Positions 49,243 through 56,953 of a DNA stretch of 64,000 nt are shown here, piece by piece. Numbering within the stretch: the first letter of the stretch is position 1; each line of letters begins with the position of its first letter. The translations under genes and the position numbers were made by a program. The notes under the pieces were generated by a model. It searched no databases. It worked only from the letters and a program-made list of their open reading frames with translations, and was not told where the DNA came from. The stretch spans positions 1 to 64,000 of the forward strand of contig NZ_JBFAPP010000012.1 in NCBI RefSeq assembly GCF_040676775.1. Reading direction: 5' to 3'. Source of the DNA: Micromonospora_G sp040676775. Lineage in GTDB: Bacteria; Actinomycetota; Actinomycetes; Mycobacteriales; Micromonosporaceae.

Positions 49243-49426
49243 GACAGCAGCCTAACCGGCCGGCACGAACCCGCCGTCGATCAACGGGCCGGGGGGCGGT
49301 TCCGGCGTTTCCACCGGATCGGGGACACCACGGTACGCGAGCTGCCGTATGCCGCCGCCGGGTCCGGAATGAACCAGGGCCAGCCGGGTACGCGGGCAGC
49401 GGTGATCCAGTGACGGGAGGGACACC

Positions 49427-50674
49427 GTGCCCGGAATCCTCGCGGTACGGCAGGTCGAAGTCGCTACCGAGTTGACCGAGATCTGGAATTCGGTGCTGCT
49501 GTTCGTGCCCCGCCTGATCGGTTGCGCGGGCATCCTGATGCTCGGTTGGCTGCTGGCCCGGTTCGTCCTGCGGATGGCGATCAGGCTGCTCGACCGGTTC
49601 GGCTTCGACCAACTCGTCCAGCGTGGCGGGCTGGGCCGGCTGGTGGCCCGTACCCGTTACCGGCCGGCCACCGTGCTCGCCCGGCTGGCCTACTACCTGT
49701 TGCTGCTGTTCACCCTGCGGCTGGCGTTCGCGATCTGGGGCCCGAACCCGGCCCACGACCTGGTCGGGGCCGTGGTCGGCTGGCTGCCGCAGGCCTTCGT
49801 CGCGCTCGTGGTGGTGGCGGTCTCCGTGGTCATCGCCAACGCGGTGCACGACCTGATCAGCGACGCGCTGGGCCGGGTCTCCTACGGTCGGCTCCTGGCC
49901 GACGTGGTGTCGCTGCTGGTCGTCGCGCTCGGTGTGATCGCCGCGTTCGTACAGACCGGGGTCGCCCGCGCGGTCACCGTGCCGGTGCTCGTCACGCTGC
50001 TCGCCACCGTGGCCGGCATCCTGATCGTCGGCGTCGGCGGGGGGCTGGTCGGCCCGATGCGGGTGCGCTGGGAGGAGTGGCTGCGGCGGGTGGCCGACGA
50101 GGCCCGGCAGCGGCGGGCGCGCGGCGAGGCGTACCCGCGTGGTGCGGACCCCGGTTCCCCGTACGCCGAGCCGGCGATCACCGCCCGTGCGTCGGTACCG
50201 CCGCTGACCGAACCGCTGCCGTCCGATCCGACCCTGACCGAGACCCCACCGGCCGATTCCGCCCTGACCGTAACCACCCTGGCCGACGTACCCACGTCAC
50301 CGGCTCCGGACGGCCTGGGCAGCGCCTATCCGCCCGCCCCGGACGGCCTGGGCGCGTACGAGCCGGCGTCGTCCGGTGCGTACGAGCCCGCGGCGACCCA
50401 CGGGCTGGCCGCCTACGAGCCACTGCCGGATGCGCTGTCGGCCGGGTACGAGCCGCGACCGGAGGGGATCTCGACCGCTTACGAGCCGCTGCCGGACGTG
50501 CTGTCGGCGGGTTACCAGCCGGCGACCGAGGGGTTGGCGTCGGTGGCACCGACAACGGACGCGCCCGCCTACCAGCCGGCCCCGATCACCGAGGGGCTCG
50601 CCGGTTACCCGTCCGACCTGCTGACGCCGGCCCCGGAGCGGCCCACCAGTGGCGGCGACGAACCGCCCCGGTAG
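49427..50674 (+). CDS. CmpX/MscS-like TM-helix protein with long repetitive tail
   Basis: 415 residues from GTG 49427 (GGGAGG 6 nt before). Residues 20-210 contain about five hydrophobic helices (LLFVPRLIGCAGILMLGWLL, VLARLAYYLLLLFTLRLAF, AFVALVVVAVSVVIANAVHD, LLADVVSLLVVALGVIAA, VLVTLLATVAGILIVGVGGG), matching conserved TM-helix (CmpX/mechanosensitive channel-like) proteins without the MscS beta domain. The other half (from ~235) is a Pro/Tyr/Glu-rich disordered tail with imperfect repeats such as AYEPLPDALSAGYEP and AYEPLPDVLSAGYQP. Function as a small channel is inferred only. Confidence 0.72.
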   Translation: MPGILAVRQVEVATELTEIWNSVLLFVPRLIGCAGILMLGWLLARFVLRMAIRLLDRFGFDQLVQRGGLGRLVARTRYRPATVLARLAYYLLLLFTLRLAFAIWGPNPAHDLVGAVVGWLPQAFVALVVVAVSVVIANAVHDLISDALGRVSYGRLLADVVSLLVVALGVIAAFVQTGVARAVTVPVLVTLLATVAGILIVGVGGGLVGPMRVRWEEWLRRVADEARQRRARGEAYPRGADPGSPYAEPAITARASVPPLTEPLPSDPTLTETPPADSALTVTTLADVPTSPAPDGLGSAYPPAPDGLGAYEPASSGAYEPAATHGLAAYEPLPDALSAGYEPRPEGISTAYEPLPDVLSAGYQPATEGLASVAPTTDAPAYQPAPITEGLAGYPSDLLTPAPERPTSGGDEPPR

Positions 50675-50746
50675 GACGTTGCCCGTTCGTCGACCCCGCG
50701 TTCCGACAGCGCGTACGGGCCGGGGTGGCGGCGTCGATCGTGCGGG

Positions 50747-50959
50747 CTATTCGGCCGGTGTGGCTTCCGCCGGCCGGCGGCGCATCGCGTCGTCCGCGAG
50801 GATGGTTGTCGCCACCATCAGCGCCACCACGATGCTGAACAGCCAGGAGGCGTCGGGCAGGACCTGGGCGGCGACGGGAGCCTGGAGCGCGGTCAGCAGG
50901 AAGCCGACCCAGGCCAGACGGCGTTGACGCGCGGAAAGCAGACCGGAGCGTTCATGCAT
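50747..50959 (-). CDS. 70-residue two-helix membrane protein
   Basis: MHERSGLLSARQRRLAWVGF starts it; hydrophobic segments WVGFLLTALQAPVAAQVL and WLFSIVVALMVATTILAD follow, with a charged end. The start is ATG 50959, and coding is supported by its position in a gap between the channel-like gene (convergent) and the MFS gene (divergent). I do not recognise a family. It could be a subunit or regulator of a transport protein, but nothing shows that. Confidence 0.5.
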   Translation of the reverse strand: MHERSGLLSARQRRLAWVGFLLTALQAPVAAQVLPDASWLFSIVVALMVATTILADDAMRRRPAEATPAE

Positions 50960-51132
50960 CTCAAGAATTCTGCCGGGTGTTTTCCCGTTCGCCCGTCGTC
51001 CGATCGGCCGATTCTTGGGGAGCTGTCCGGATTAGAGGGCTCCGGGGCCCGCCGTACCGGAAGTGGCAATACTCCGGTTGCTGGATATTCCGGGTAGCGG
51101 TACCAGCAGGGGATCCGGAAAGATCGCGAGAC

Positions 51133-52332
51133 GTGTCGAACCGCCCCCGCCCCGCCCTGCTCATCCTGGCCTACCTGGCCTTCGTCAGCCTCGGCCTGCC
51201 CGACGGCCTGCTCGGCGTCGGCTGGCCGTCGATCCGCGTCGCCTTCGGGGTGCCGACCGAAGCCGTCGGCCTGCTGCTCACCGCCGGCACGATCGGTTAC
51301 CTGACGTCGAGCGTCGCGGCCGGTTTCACCCTCGCCCGGGTAGGTGTCGGTTGGCTGCTGGCCGGCAGCACCGCGCTGGCGAGCCTGGCCCTGACCGGCT
51401 ATGCGCTGGCGCCCGTACTGACCGTGATGATCGTCAGCGCGCTGGTGCTCGGGCTTGGCTCCGGAGCGGTCGACTCCGGTCTCAACGCGTACGCGGCGAG
51501 CGCCTTCGGGCCCCGGCACATGAACTGGCTGCACGCGTTCTTCGGGCTCGGCGTGGCACTCGGGCCCCTGATCATGACGAGTGCGATCGGTGCCGGACTC
51601 TCCTGGCGATGGGGCTACGGCATCGTCGCCAGCGCCCAGGTCCTGCTCGCCCTCGCGTTCGTGCTCACCGTACGAGCCTGGGACCGGCGCCCGACGGCGA
51701 CGCCGGACGGGACGGCGGACCAGTACGCCGAGCCGGGCCGGGTACCGATCGCGGCCACCCTCGCCCTGCCCGCGGTCTGGACGGGGGCGCTGGCGTTCGC
51801 CGTCTACGTGGGCGTCGAGGTGGGCGCCGGACTCTGGGCCTTCCTGCTGCTCACCGAGGGACGCCAGGTCAGCGCGACGGTCGCCGGCATCTGCGTCTCG
51901 ATCTACTGGGGCAGCCTGTTCGTGGGCCGGGTGGTGCAGGGGCTGGTCGCCGAACGGTTGGGCAGCGTCGCCGTGCTCCGGGGCAGCCTGATCGGGATGG
52001 CCGTCGGCGCGGCCCTGGTCGCCGTACCGGGGCCGGGCGCGCTGGCGGTGACCGGACTCGCCATCATCGGCTTCGCCGCAGCGCCGGTCTTCCCGCTGCT
52101 CACCCTGACCACGTCCGACCGGGTAGGTGTCGCGCACGCGGACCGGACCATCGGCCTGCAGATCGGCGCCGCCGGTCTCGGCGGCGCCCTGCTCCCGGCC
52201 GGTATCGGGGTGCTGCTCAGCCGGGTCGGCGTCGAGACGCTCGGGCCGTCCCTGCTGGTTCTCTCGCTGGTCCTGCTCGGTCTCTACCTCGCCTCCACCC
52301 GCCGCGGACGAGCCGACACCGCTCCCGCCTGA
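51133..52332 (+). CDS. MFS transporter
   Basis: 399 residues, about 12 hydrophobic helices in two halves. The segment SLGLPDGLLGVGWPSIR and NAYAASAFGPRHMNWLHAFFGLG resemble the FucP/FHS-like sugar branch and also some small drug exporters. A charged loop (about 180-205, TPDGTADQYAEPG) separates the halves. GTG 51133 is chosen because the first helix starts at once after it; the ribosome site is weak. Substrate unknown; not near a catabolic operon. Confidence 0.82.
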   Translation: MSNRPRPALLILAYLAFVSLGLPDGLLGVGWPSIRVAFGVPTEAVGLLLTAGTIGYLTSSVAAGFTLARVGVGWLLAGSTALASLALTGYALAPVLTVMIVSALVLGLGSGAVDSGLNAYAASAFGPRHMNWLHAFFGLGVALGPLIMTSAIGAGLSWRWGYGIVASAQVLLALAFVLTVRAWDRRPTATPDGTADQYAEPGRVPIAATLALPAVWTGALAFAVYVGVEVGAGLWAFLLLTEGRQVSATVAGICVSIYWGSLFVGRVVQGLVAERLGSVAVLRGSLIGMAVGAALVAVPGPGALAVTGLAIIGFAAAPVFPLLTLTTSDRVGVAHADRTIGLQIGAAGLGGALLPAGIGVLLSRVGVETLGPSLLVLSLVLLGLYLASTRRGRADTAPA

Positions 52333-52338
52333 CCGCCC

Positions 52339-52596
52339 TCAGGAGGGGCCGTTACGGCCGGTCGTCGACGGCCGGTAGGCCCGCTGCGGGTCGGTCATCT
52401 CCTCCCGGTCGGCCTCGTCCGCCGGCAGTACGTCGTCCGCCTCGGCTCCGTTGCCGAACGTCGACTCCGCGCCCGCGTCGTTGCCGGTCATGTCGTCCAC
52501 CTGTCCGTCAGGCGTCGACGCGCCCATCGCGCGCTCCAGGTCCCGCAGGGGTAGCCGTTCGTCGTCGCGCCAGACAGAGCTGTCGTTGTCGGTCAT
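52339..52596 (-). CDS. 85-residue acidic protein of unknown function
   Basis: A hydrophilic, Asp/Glu-rich sequence (MTDNDSSVWRDDERLPLRDL..., DDVLPADEADREEM) without hydrophobic core or known motif, likely disordered. The frame has codon bias of a gene (GC at third positions) and lies in a row of minus-strand small genes. It ends 6 nt from the MFS stop. Real but uncharacterised is my reading. Confidence 0.55.
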   Translation of the reverse strand: MTDNDSSVWRDDERLPLRDLERAMGASTPDGQVDDMTGNDAGAESTFGNGAEADDVLPADEADREEMTDPQRAYRPSTTGRNGPS

Positions 52597-52634
52597 GCTC
52601 TGGCCGTACCCGGCGGTCGGACCGGCAAACCGGT

Positions 52635-52664
52635 GGTGCCCGCCGGGAGATCCCGACGGGCACC
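52635..52664 (-). terminator. Terminator hairpin after the SRPBCC gene
   Basis: GGTGCCCG (52635-52642) pairs with CGGGCACC (52657-52664), with an inner CGGGA/TCCCG stem (52644-52648/52651-52655). It is 20 nt after the SRPBCC stop. Confidence 0.55.
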
Positions 52665-52683
52665 GGTGAAGCTTCGAGGGTTC

Positions 52684-53148
52684 CTACGGCTGCGGCCGGT
52701 CCACCTGGCCGCGCCAGGCGCCGGTCTCGACACCGCCGCGAGCCTCGATGAAGTTCTTGAACCGCTGCATGTCGCCCTTGATCCGGCGGTCCACCATGCC
52801 GAGCTTGTCGCCGGCCTTCTCGGTCATGCCCTGCGGCTCGAATTCGAGCTGGAGCGTGACCCGGGTGTGTCCGTCGTCGAGTCGGTGGAAGGTGACCACG
52901 CCGGCCTGGTTGGTGCCGTTGGTGGAGGTCCACGCCACCCGCTCGTCGGGTAGCTGCTCGGTGATCCGGGCGTCGAACTCACGTTCCACGCCGACGATCC
53001 CGACCTTCCAGTGGGTCATCGTGTCGGAGACCTGGCGGACCTCCTCGACTCCCTCCATGAAACGGGGGAAGTCCTCGAACTGGGTCCACTGGTCGTACGC
53101 GGTCCGTACGGGGACGGCCACGTCCACGGATTCGGTTACCGCACTCAT
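52684..53148 (-). CDS. SRPBCC/polyketide-cyclase-fold protein
   Basis: 154 residues from ATG 53148 (GGAAG upstream). MSAVTESVDVAVPVRTAYDQ followed by WTQFEDFPRFMEGVEEVRQV and VTLQLEFEPQGM is the START/SRPBCC helix-grip fold, the group that includes ribosome-association-type and coenzyme Q-binding proteins. It should bind a hydrophobic ligand. The neighbours are small stress-type proteins (DUF2795, ChaB), which suggests a shared stress response, without proof. Confidence 0.85.
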   Translation of the reverse strand: MSAVTESVDVAVPVRTAYDQWTQFEDFPRFMEGVEEVRQVSDTMTHWKVGIVGVEREFDARITEQLPDERVAWTSTNGTNQAGVVTFHRLDDGHTRVTLQLEFEPQGMTEKAGDKLGMVDRRIKGDMQRFKNFIEARGGVETGAWRGQVDRPQP

Positions 53149-53208
53149 CTGACTTCCTTCCTCTTCTGCCGGAAACCCGGTCTGCACCCGCGCGTACGCG
53201 GGCAGGGG

Positions 53209-53619
53209 TCACCAGCGTTGTGTCTCGTTCGGATGCCCGAGCACCGCCCAGACCTCGGAGACCGTACGGAACTCGGTGTCCGGGGGCAGTTGGTCAAGCT
53301 GGGCGAGTATCTCGTCCGGTGCCTCGTTGTTCTCCGCGCTGCGGCGCAACGCCTCTCGGTCACCGGGCAGCGCGGACAGGCTGATGAAGCGGCCCAGCCG
53401 GCTGCGCTCCTCGACCTCGACCGAGGTCATGCCCGCGGGCGCCCCGGAGCGGGTGTCGGCGGTGGGCGCCCTGGTCGAGCCCGGCTGGTCCTCACCGGCG
53501 GGCTCGGGTTCACGCCACTCCTCGGCTCGGGAGCCGGCGGTGTTGTTCACCGTGCTGGCTACCTCCCGGCTCATCTCGTCGTCGAGCCGCGGTCCGTGTT
53601 TGCTGTTGCCCCGGTCCAT
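53209..53619 (-). CDS. DUF2795 protein
   Basis: 136 residues. The C-terminal ~70 (LGRFISLSALPGDREALRR, NNEAPDEILAQLDQLPPDTEF, VSEVWAVLGH) match the DUF2795 domain, a small helical fold. The first 65 residues are polar and disordered. DUF2795 proteins are frequent beside ChaB/Rho-type genes in actinomycetes. Role unknown. Start at 53619 is the only ATG/GTG with a reasonable upstream region. Confidence 0.8.
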   Translation of the reverse strand: MDRGNSKHGPRLDDEMSREVASTVNNTAGSRAEEWREPEPAGEDQPGSTRAPTADTRSGAPAGMTSVEVEERSRLGRFISLSALPGDREALRRSAENNEAPDEILAQLDQLPPDTEFRTVSEVWAVLGHPNETQRW

Positions 53620-53782
53620 GTCCTATGCGCTACCCCGACACCCGCGGGGTAAACCGAATCGCCGACCGGCGGTACCCGATCCGGGCGTTCGCGTTTGGCG
53701 GAGGTGGTGCCGGGAAGAGTGGGGGTTGGCCGACGACGGTTTGGGGCCGGTGCAGACCGGTCCGGGACGCGAGGAGGATGCC

Positions 53783-54190
53783 ATGCCGGGACGTGAGGTA
53801 CTCCCGAGTACGTTGCAACGCTCGCCGGACAAGGCCCAGGAGACCTGGGTGAAGACGCACGATTCGGCGGTGGAGACGTACGGCGAGGGCGAACGGGCAC
53901 ACCGGACCGCGTACGCGGCGGTGAAGCACTCGTACGAGAAGGTCGGCGACCACTGGGAGCAGAAGGAGAACGGTCGCAAGGGCCCGAGCGACGAGCAGGC
54001 CGCCGGTGGCGGTCCGGCCCGTCGGGCACCCACCGCGGGTGGCGTCGACGCGAACGCCACCAAGGACCACCTGCTGGAGGTGGCGAAGAAGCTCGACGTG
54101 CGGGGCCGGTCCCGGATGAACAAGTCCGAGCTGGTGGGCGCGATCCAGAAGGCGAACAACCGGGAGACCGCGCGGGCCCGGGACAAGTAG
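53783..54190 (+). CDS. ChaB-family protein with Rho N-terminal-like domain
   Basis: 135 residues. ChaB signature LPSTLQRSPDKAQETWVKTH and AVETYGEGERAHRTAYAAVKH (residues ~7-50), then VGDHWEQKENGRKGPS, and a C-terminal SAP/Rho-N-like domain (NATKDHLLEVAKKLDVRGRS, MNKSELVGAIQ). ChaB proteins accompany cation transport regulator genes, but their role is unproven; the Rho-N domain may bind nucleic acid. GAGGAGG sits 6 nt before ATG 53783. It converges with the ALDH gene. Confidence 0.85.
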   Translation: MPGREVLPSTLQRSPDKAQETWVKTHDSAVETYGEGERAHRTAYAAVKHSYEKVGDHWEQKENGRKGPSDEQAAGGGPARRAPTAGGVDANATKDHLLEVAKKLDVRGRSRMNKSELVGAIQKANNRETARARDK

Positions 54191-54215
54191 CCGTACGGGC
54201 GGCGGTCCGGCCGGG

Positions 54216-55655
54216 TCACCAGCGCCCGGCGGGTCCGCCCGGTGCGGCGATGTGCACCACCTTCGTCACGGTCAGCTCGTCGAGCAGTTCGGGGCCGTAC
54301 CCGAAGCCCTGGCCACTGCCCCGGCGCGGGTGGGCGGCGCCGCCCGGCGCCCCACCGAACACGTTGTTGATCTTCACGGTGCCGACCGGAAGCTCCCGCC
54401 AGGCCTGCTGGGCGTGGGTCATCGACCCGGTCAACACGCTCGCCGACAACCCGTACGGCGAGTGCGCCGCCCGTGACAGCGCCTCGTCGAACGAGTTCAC
54501 CACCAGCACCGCGGCGACCGGACCGAAGGTTTCCTCGCGCATCACCGCCATCTCGTCGGTGCAGTCGACCAGCACCGTGGGCGGGTAGAAGGCCCCCGGC
54601 CCGTCCGGCACGGCACCGCCGGTGCGTACCCGTGCACCGTCCGCGACGGCCGCCCGTACCTGGGCGTCGACCATGGCCCGTTGCCGGCGGTCGACCAGCG
54701 GCCCGACCTCCGTGCCCGGATCGCGTCCCGGCCCCACCCGCAGCGCCTCGGCCCGTGCGACCAGGGCGTCCACGAACTCGTCCGCGACCTCCCGCAGCAC
54801 GTAGATCCGCTCGACCGCGACGCAGAGCTGCCCCGAGTTGGTGAACGCACCCAGCGCGGCCTGCTCCGCGGCCCAGCGCGGATCGACGTCGCCGTCCACG
54901 ATCAGCGGGTCACTGCCGCCGTTCTCCAGCAGCGCCTTCGCCCCGGTGGTGGCGCAGGTCGCCGCGATCGACCGCCCGGTGGCGGTGGACCCGACGTGGG
55001 CGACCACGTCCACCTCCTGCGCGGCGAGCGCCGCACCGACCCGTGCACCGCCGGTGAGCAGCGACAGGACGCCCGCCGGCAGGTGCGCGGCGAAGAGTCG
55101 GGCCAGCAGCCAACCGCTCACCGGACTGCGTTCGCTCGGCTTGTAGACCACCGTGTTGCCGGTGACCAGTGCGGCGCCGAGCAGGCCGCAGGAGACCGCC
55201 ACCGGGTCGTTCCACGGCGTCAGCGCCGCGACCACGCCCCGAGGCTGCACCGCCATCAGGTCGATCGCCTCGGGGTTGCCGGCGAGCGCCTGGCCGCGGT
55301 GGATCGGGCCGAGTTCGGCGTACTGGCGCAGGGTGCCGACGCCGGCCTCGACCCCGCCCCGGGCGAGGCCGAGCGGGCGCCCCATTTCGGCGGTCTGTGC
55401 CTCCGCGAGTTGATCGGCGGACGACTCCAGCAGGTCCGCGACCCGATGCAGGGCGGCACCTCGGGCCGCCGCCGGAGTGGCGGCCCAACCGGCGGCGGCG
55501 ACCCGGCTCGCCTTCACCGCCGCCGCCACGTGCGCCTCGGTGGCCTCCGGCACCCGGGTCACCTCGGTGTTGTCGGCCGGATCGATGACCAGCAGGTCGC
55601 TGTTCTCGCCGGCCGCGCCCCACACCCCGTCGATGAGCTGCTGCACCTCGTACAT
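54216..55655 (-). CDS. Aldehyde dehydrogenase
   Basis: 479 residues from ATG 55655, usual length. NAD(P)-binding region: VVAALTPWNDPVAVSCGLLG, VYKPSERSP, VGSTATGRSIAATCA. Catalytic Glu lies in KALLENGGSDPLIV and the nucleophile Cys in NSGQLCVAVERIYV; EETFGPVAAVLVV follows. LLENGGSDPL is typical of the NADP-dependent succinate-semialdehyde or general aldehyde group. The frame could begin at TTG 55688, but neither has a ribosome site. It follows a GT2 gene on the same strand by about 60 nt. Substrate not known. Confidence 0.87.
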   Translation of the reverse strand: MYEVQQLIDGVWGAAGENSDLLVIDPADNTEVTRVPEATEAHVAAAVKASRVAAAGWAATPAAARGAALHRVADLLESSADQLAEAQTAEMGRPLGLARGGVEAGVGTLRQYAELGPIHRGQALAGNPEAIDLMAVQPRGVVAALTPWNDPVAVSCGLLGAALVTGNTVVYKPSERSPVSGWLLARLFAAHLPAGVLSLLTGGARVGAALAAQEVDVVAHVGSTATGRSIAATCATTGAKALLENGGSDPLIVDGDVDPRWAAEQAALGAFTNSGQLCVAVERIYVLREVADEFVDALVARAEALRVGPGRDPGTEVGPLVDRRQRAMVDAQVRAAVADGARVRTGGAVPDGPGAFYPPTVLVDCTDEMAVMREETFGPVAAVLVVNSFDEALSRAAHSPYGLSASVLTGSMTHAQQAWRELPVGTVKINNVFGGAPGGAAHPRRGSGQGFGYGPELLDELTVTKVVHIAAPGGPAGRW

Positions 55656-55715
55656 GGCGCGCTGGATGCCCCGGTCTGGCGCTGACAAACGCCGTTTCGC
55701 CGGGTTGCCCAGCTA

Positions 55716-56483
55716 CTACGGGGTGATGTTGCGGTGCCGCGTACGCAGCTTGAACGGCATCAACGCACTCTCGATCTTGGTCGCCGTGGTCATCTTCGAG
55801 ACGCCGTCCCGGCGCTCCTCGAACCTGATCGGCACCTCGAGGATGGTCTGCCCGAGCTTGGTGGCCAGGTAGTGCATCTCGACCTGGAAGCTGTAACCGT
55901 TGGACTGCACCCGGTCCAGCCCGATCGCGCGCAGCGAGTCCGCCCGCCAGATCTTGAAGCCGGCGGTCAGGTCGCGGATCCGTACCCGCAGCAGGGTATG
56001 CACGTACAGGTTGGCCCAGCCGCTCAGGGCGCGACGGTAGAGCGGCCACGCCTCGTCGAGCTGCCCGCCGGGCACGTAGCGTGAGCCGATCACCACACCG
56101 GCCTGGGTGGCCAGCAGCGCGCCGAGCATGCCGGGCAGCGCCTCCGGCGGGTGGGACAGGTCCGCGTCCATCTGGGCCACGAAGTCCGCGCCGCCGTCGA
56201 GCGCTCGGCTGATCCCGTCCACGTACGCCCGGCCCAGGCCCTCCTTGCCCGCCCGGTGCACCACCCGTACCCGCTCGGGGTGCTCGGCGGCGAGCTTGTC
56301 CGCCACCTCGCCGGTCCCGTCCGGAGAGTTGTCGTCGGCAATCAGGATGCTCAGCCCCGACAGTGGTAGGGCGAGCAGTCGGTCGACCAACACAGGCAGA
56401 TTGCCCGCCTCGTTGTAGGTGGGGACGACGACGGTGAGCCGCTCATCCCGCCACGGGGATGGCAACTGCACGGGTTCGATCAT
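55716..56483 (-). CDS. GT2 polyprenol-phosphate mannose synthase-like
   Basis: About 255 residues. VVVPTYNEAGNLPVLVDRLL, IADDNSPDGTGEVADKLA, AQMDADLSHPPEALPGML and GSRYVPGG are the DPM1/Ppm1 block order, with DLTAGFKIWRADSLRAIGL and RFEERRDGVSKM at the end. It makes polyprenyl-phosphate mannose from GDP-mannose as membrane donor for lipoglycan or glycoprotein mannosylation. Start is uncertain: MIEP at 56483 (GAGG 9 nt before) or MSVM at 56492; the open frame runs much farther. It is divergent from the heptose operon. Confidence 0.85.
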   Translation of the reverse strand: MIEPVQLPSPWRDERLTVVVPTYNEAGNLPVLVDRLLALPLSGLSILIADDNSPDGTGEVADKLAAEHPERVRVVHRAGKEGLGRAYVDGISRALDGGADFVAQMDADLSHPPEALPGMLGALLATQAGVVIGSRYVPGGQLDEAWPLYRRALSGWANLYVHTLLRVRIRDLTAGFKIWRADSLRAIGLDRVQSNGYSFQVEMHYLATKLGQTILEVPIRFEERRDGVSKMTTATKIESALMPFKLRTRHRNITP

Positions 56484-56492
56484 TACGGACAT

Positions 56493-56953
56493 CCTCGTTC
56501 TGCCGACAGCGGTCAGGGGAGAGGGTAGTTGCGTCGGTACCCCGGCGCGACCACCGGGCCATCCGGGTACATCCTGTTTACCACCATTCCGCTGGGCGGC
56601 CACGCGCCGTACCACGAGCGTGAGGTGGCACCGACCCGCTGTCCGACCGTGTTGTCGGGAGTGTCGCACCGTTATCGCAACGCTACAAACGAAGCCGTGT
56701 CCGGTCACTCTCGGCCCGGCCGACCGTTACCCAGCGCGGCCCCGCGTCCACCCGGTACTGGCCCGTACGGGGCCGGCCGGTCGGTCCGGGAAATCCGGTT
56801 AGCGAGGCGCCGACGCGGGTACCGGTGCGGAGCGCGTAGTGGGCGAGAAGCAGGGCGCACAGTGGCCGCAGCAGCCGCCGGGGGCGGGCTGGGCGGCCCG
56901 GCGAGCGGGCGGAACCCAGGTTTACTCCTCCTACTCAAGGGAACCCGCCCCCC
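56493..56953. other. Intergenic region before the heptose operon
   Basis: A 461-nt gap that holds the divergent promoters. Around 56680-56700 it is AT-richer. A GTG-started frame of 63 codons at 56839-57030 (Gln/Pro/Ala-rich) overlaps the operon's first gene in another frame; I cannot confirm that it is real. Confidence 0.4.
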
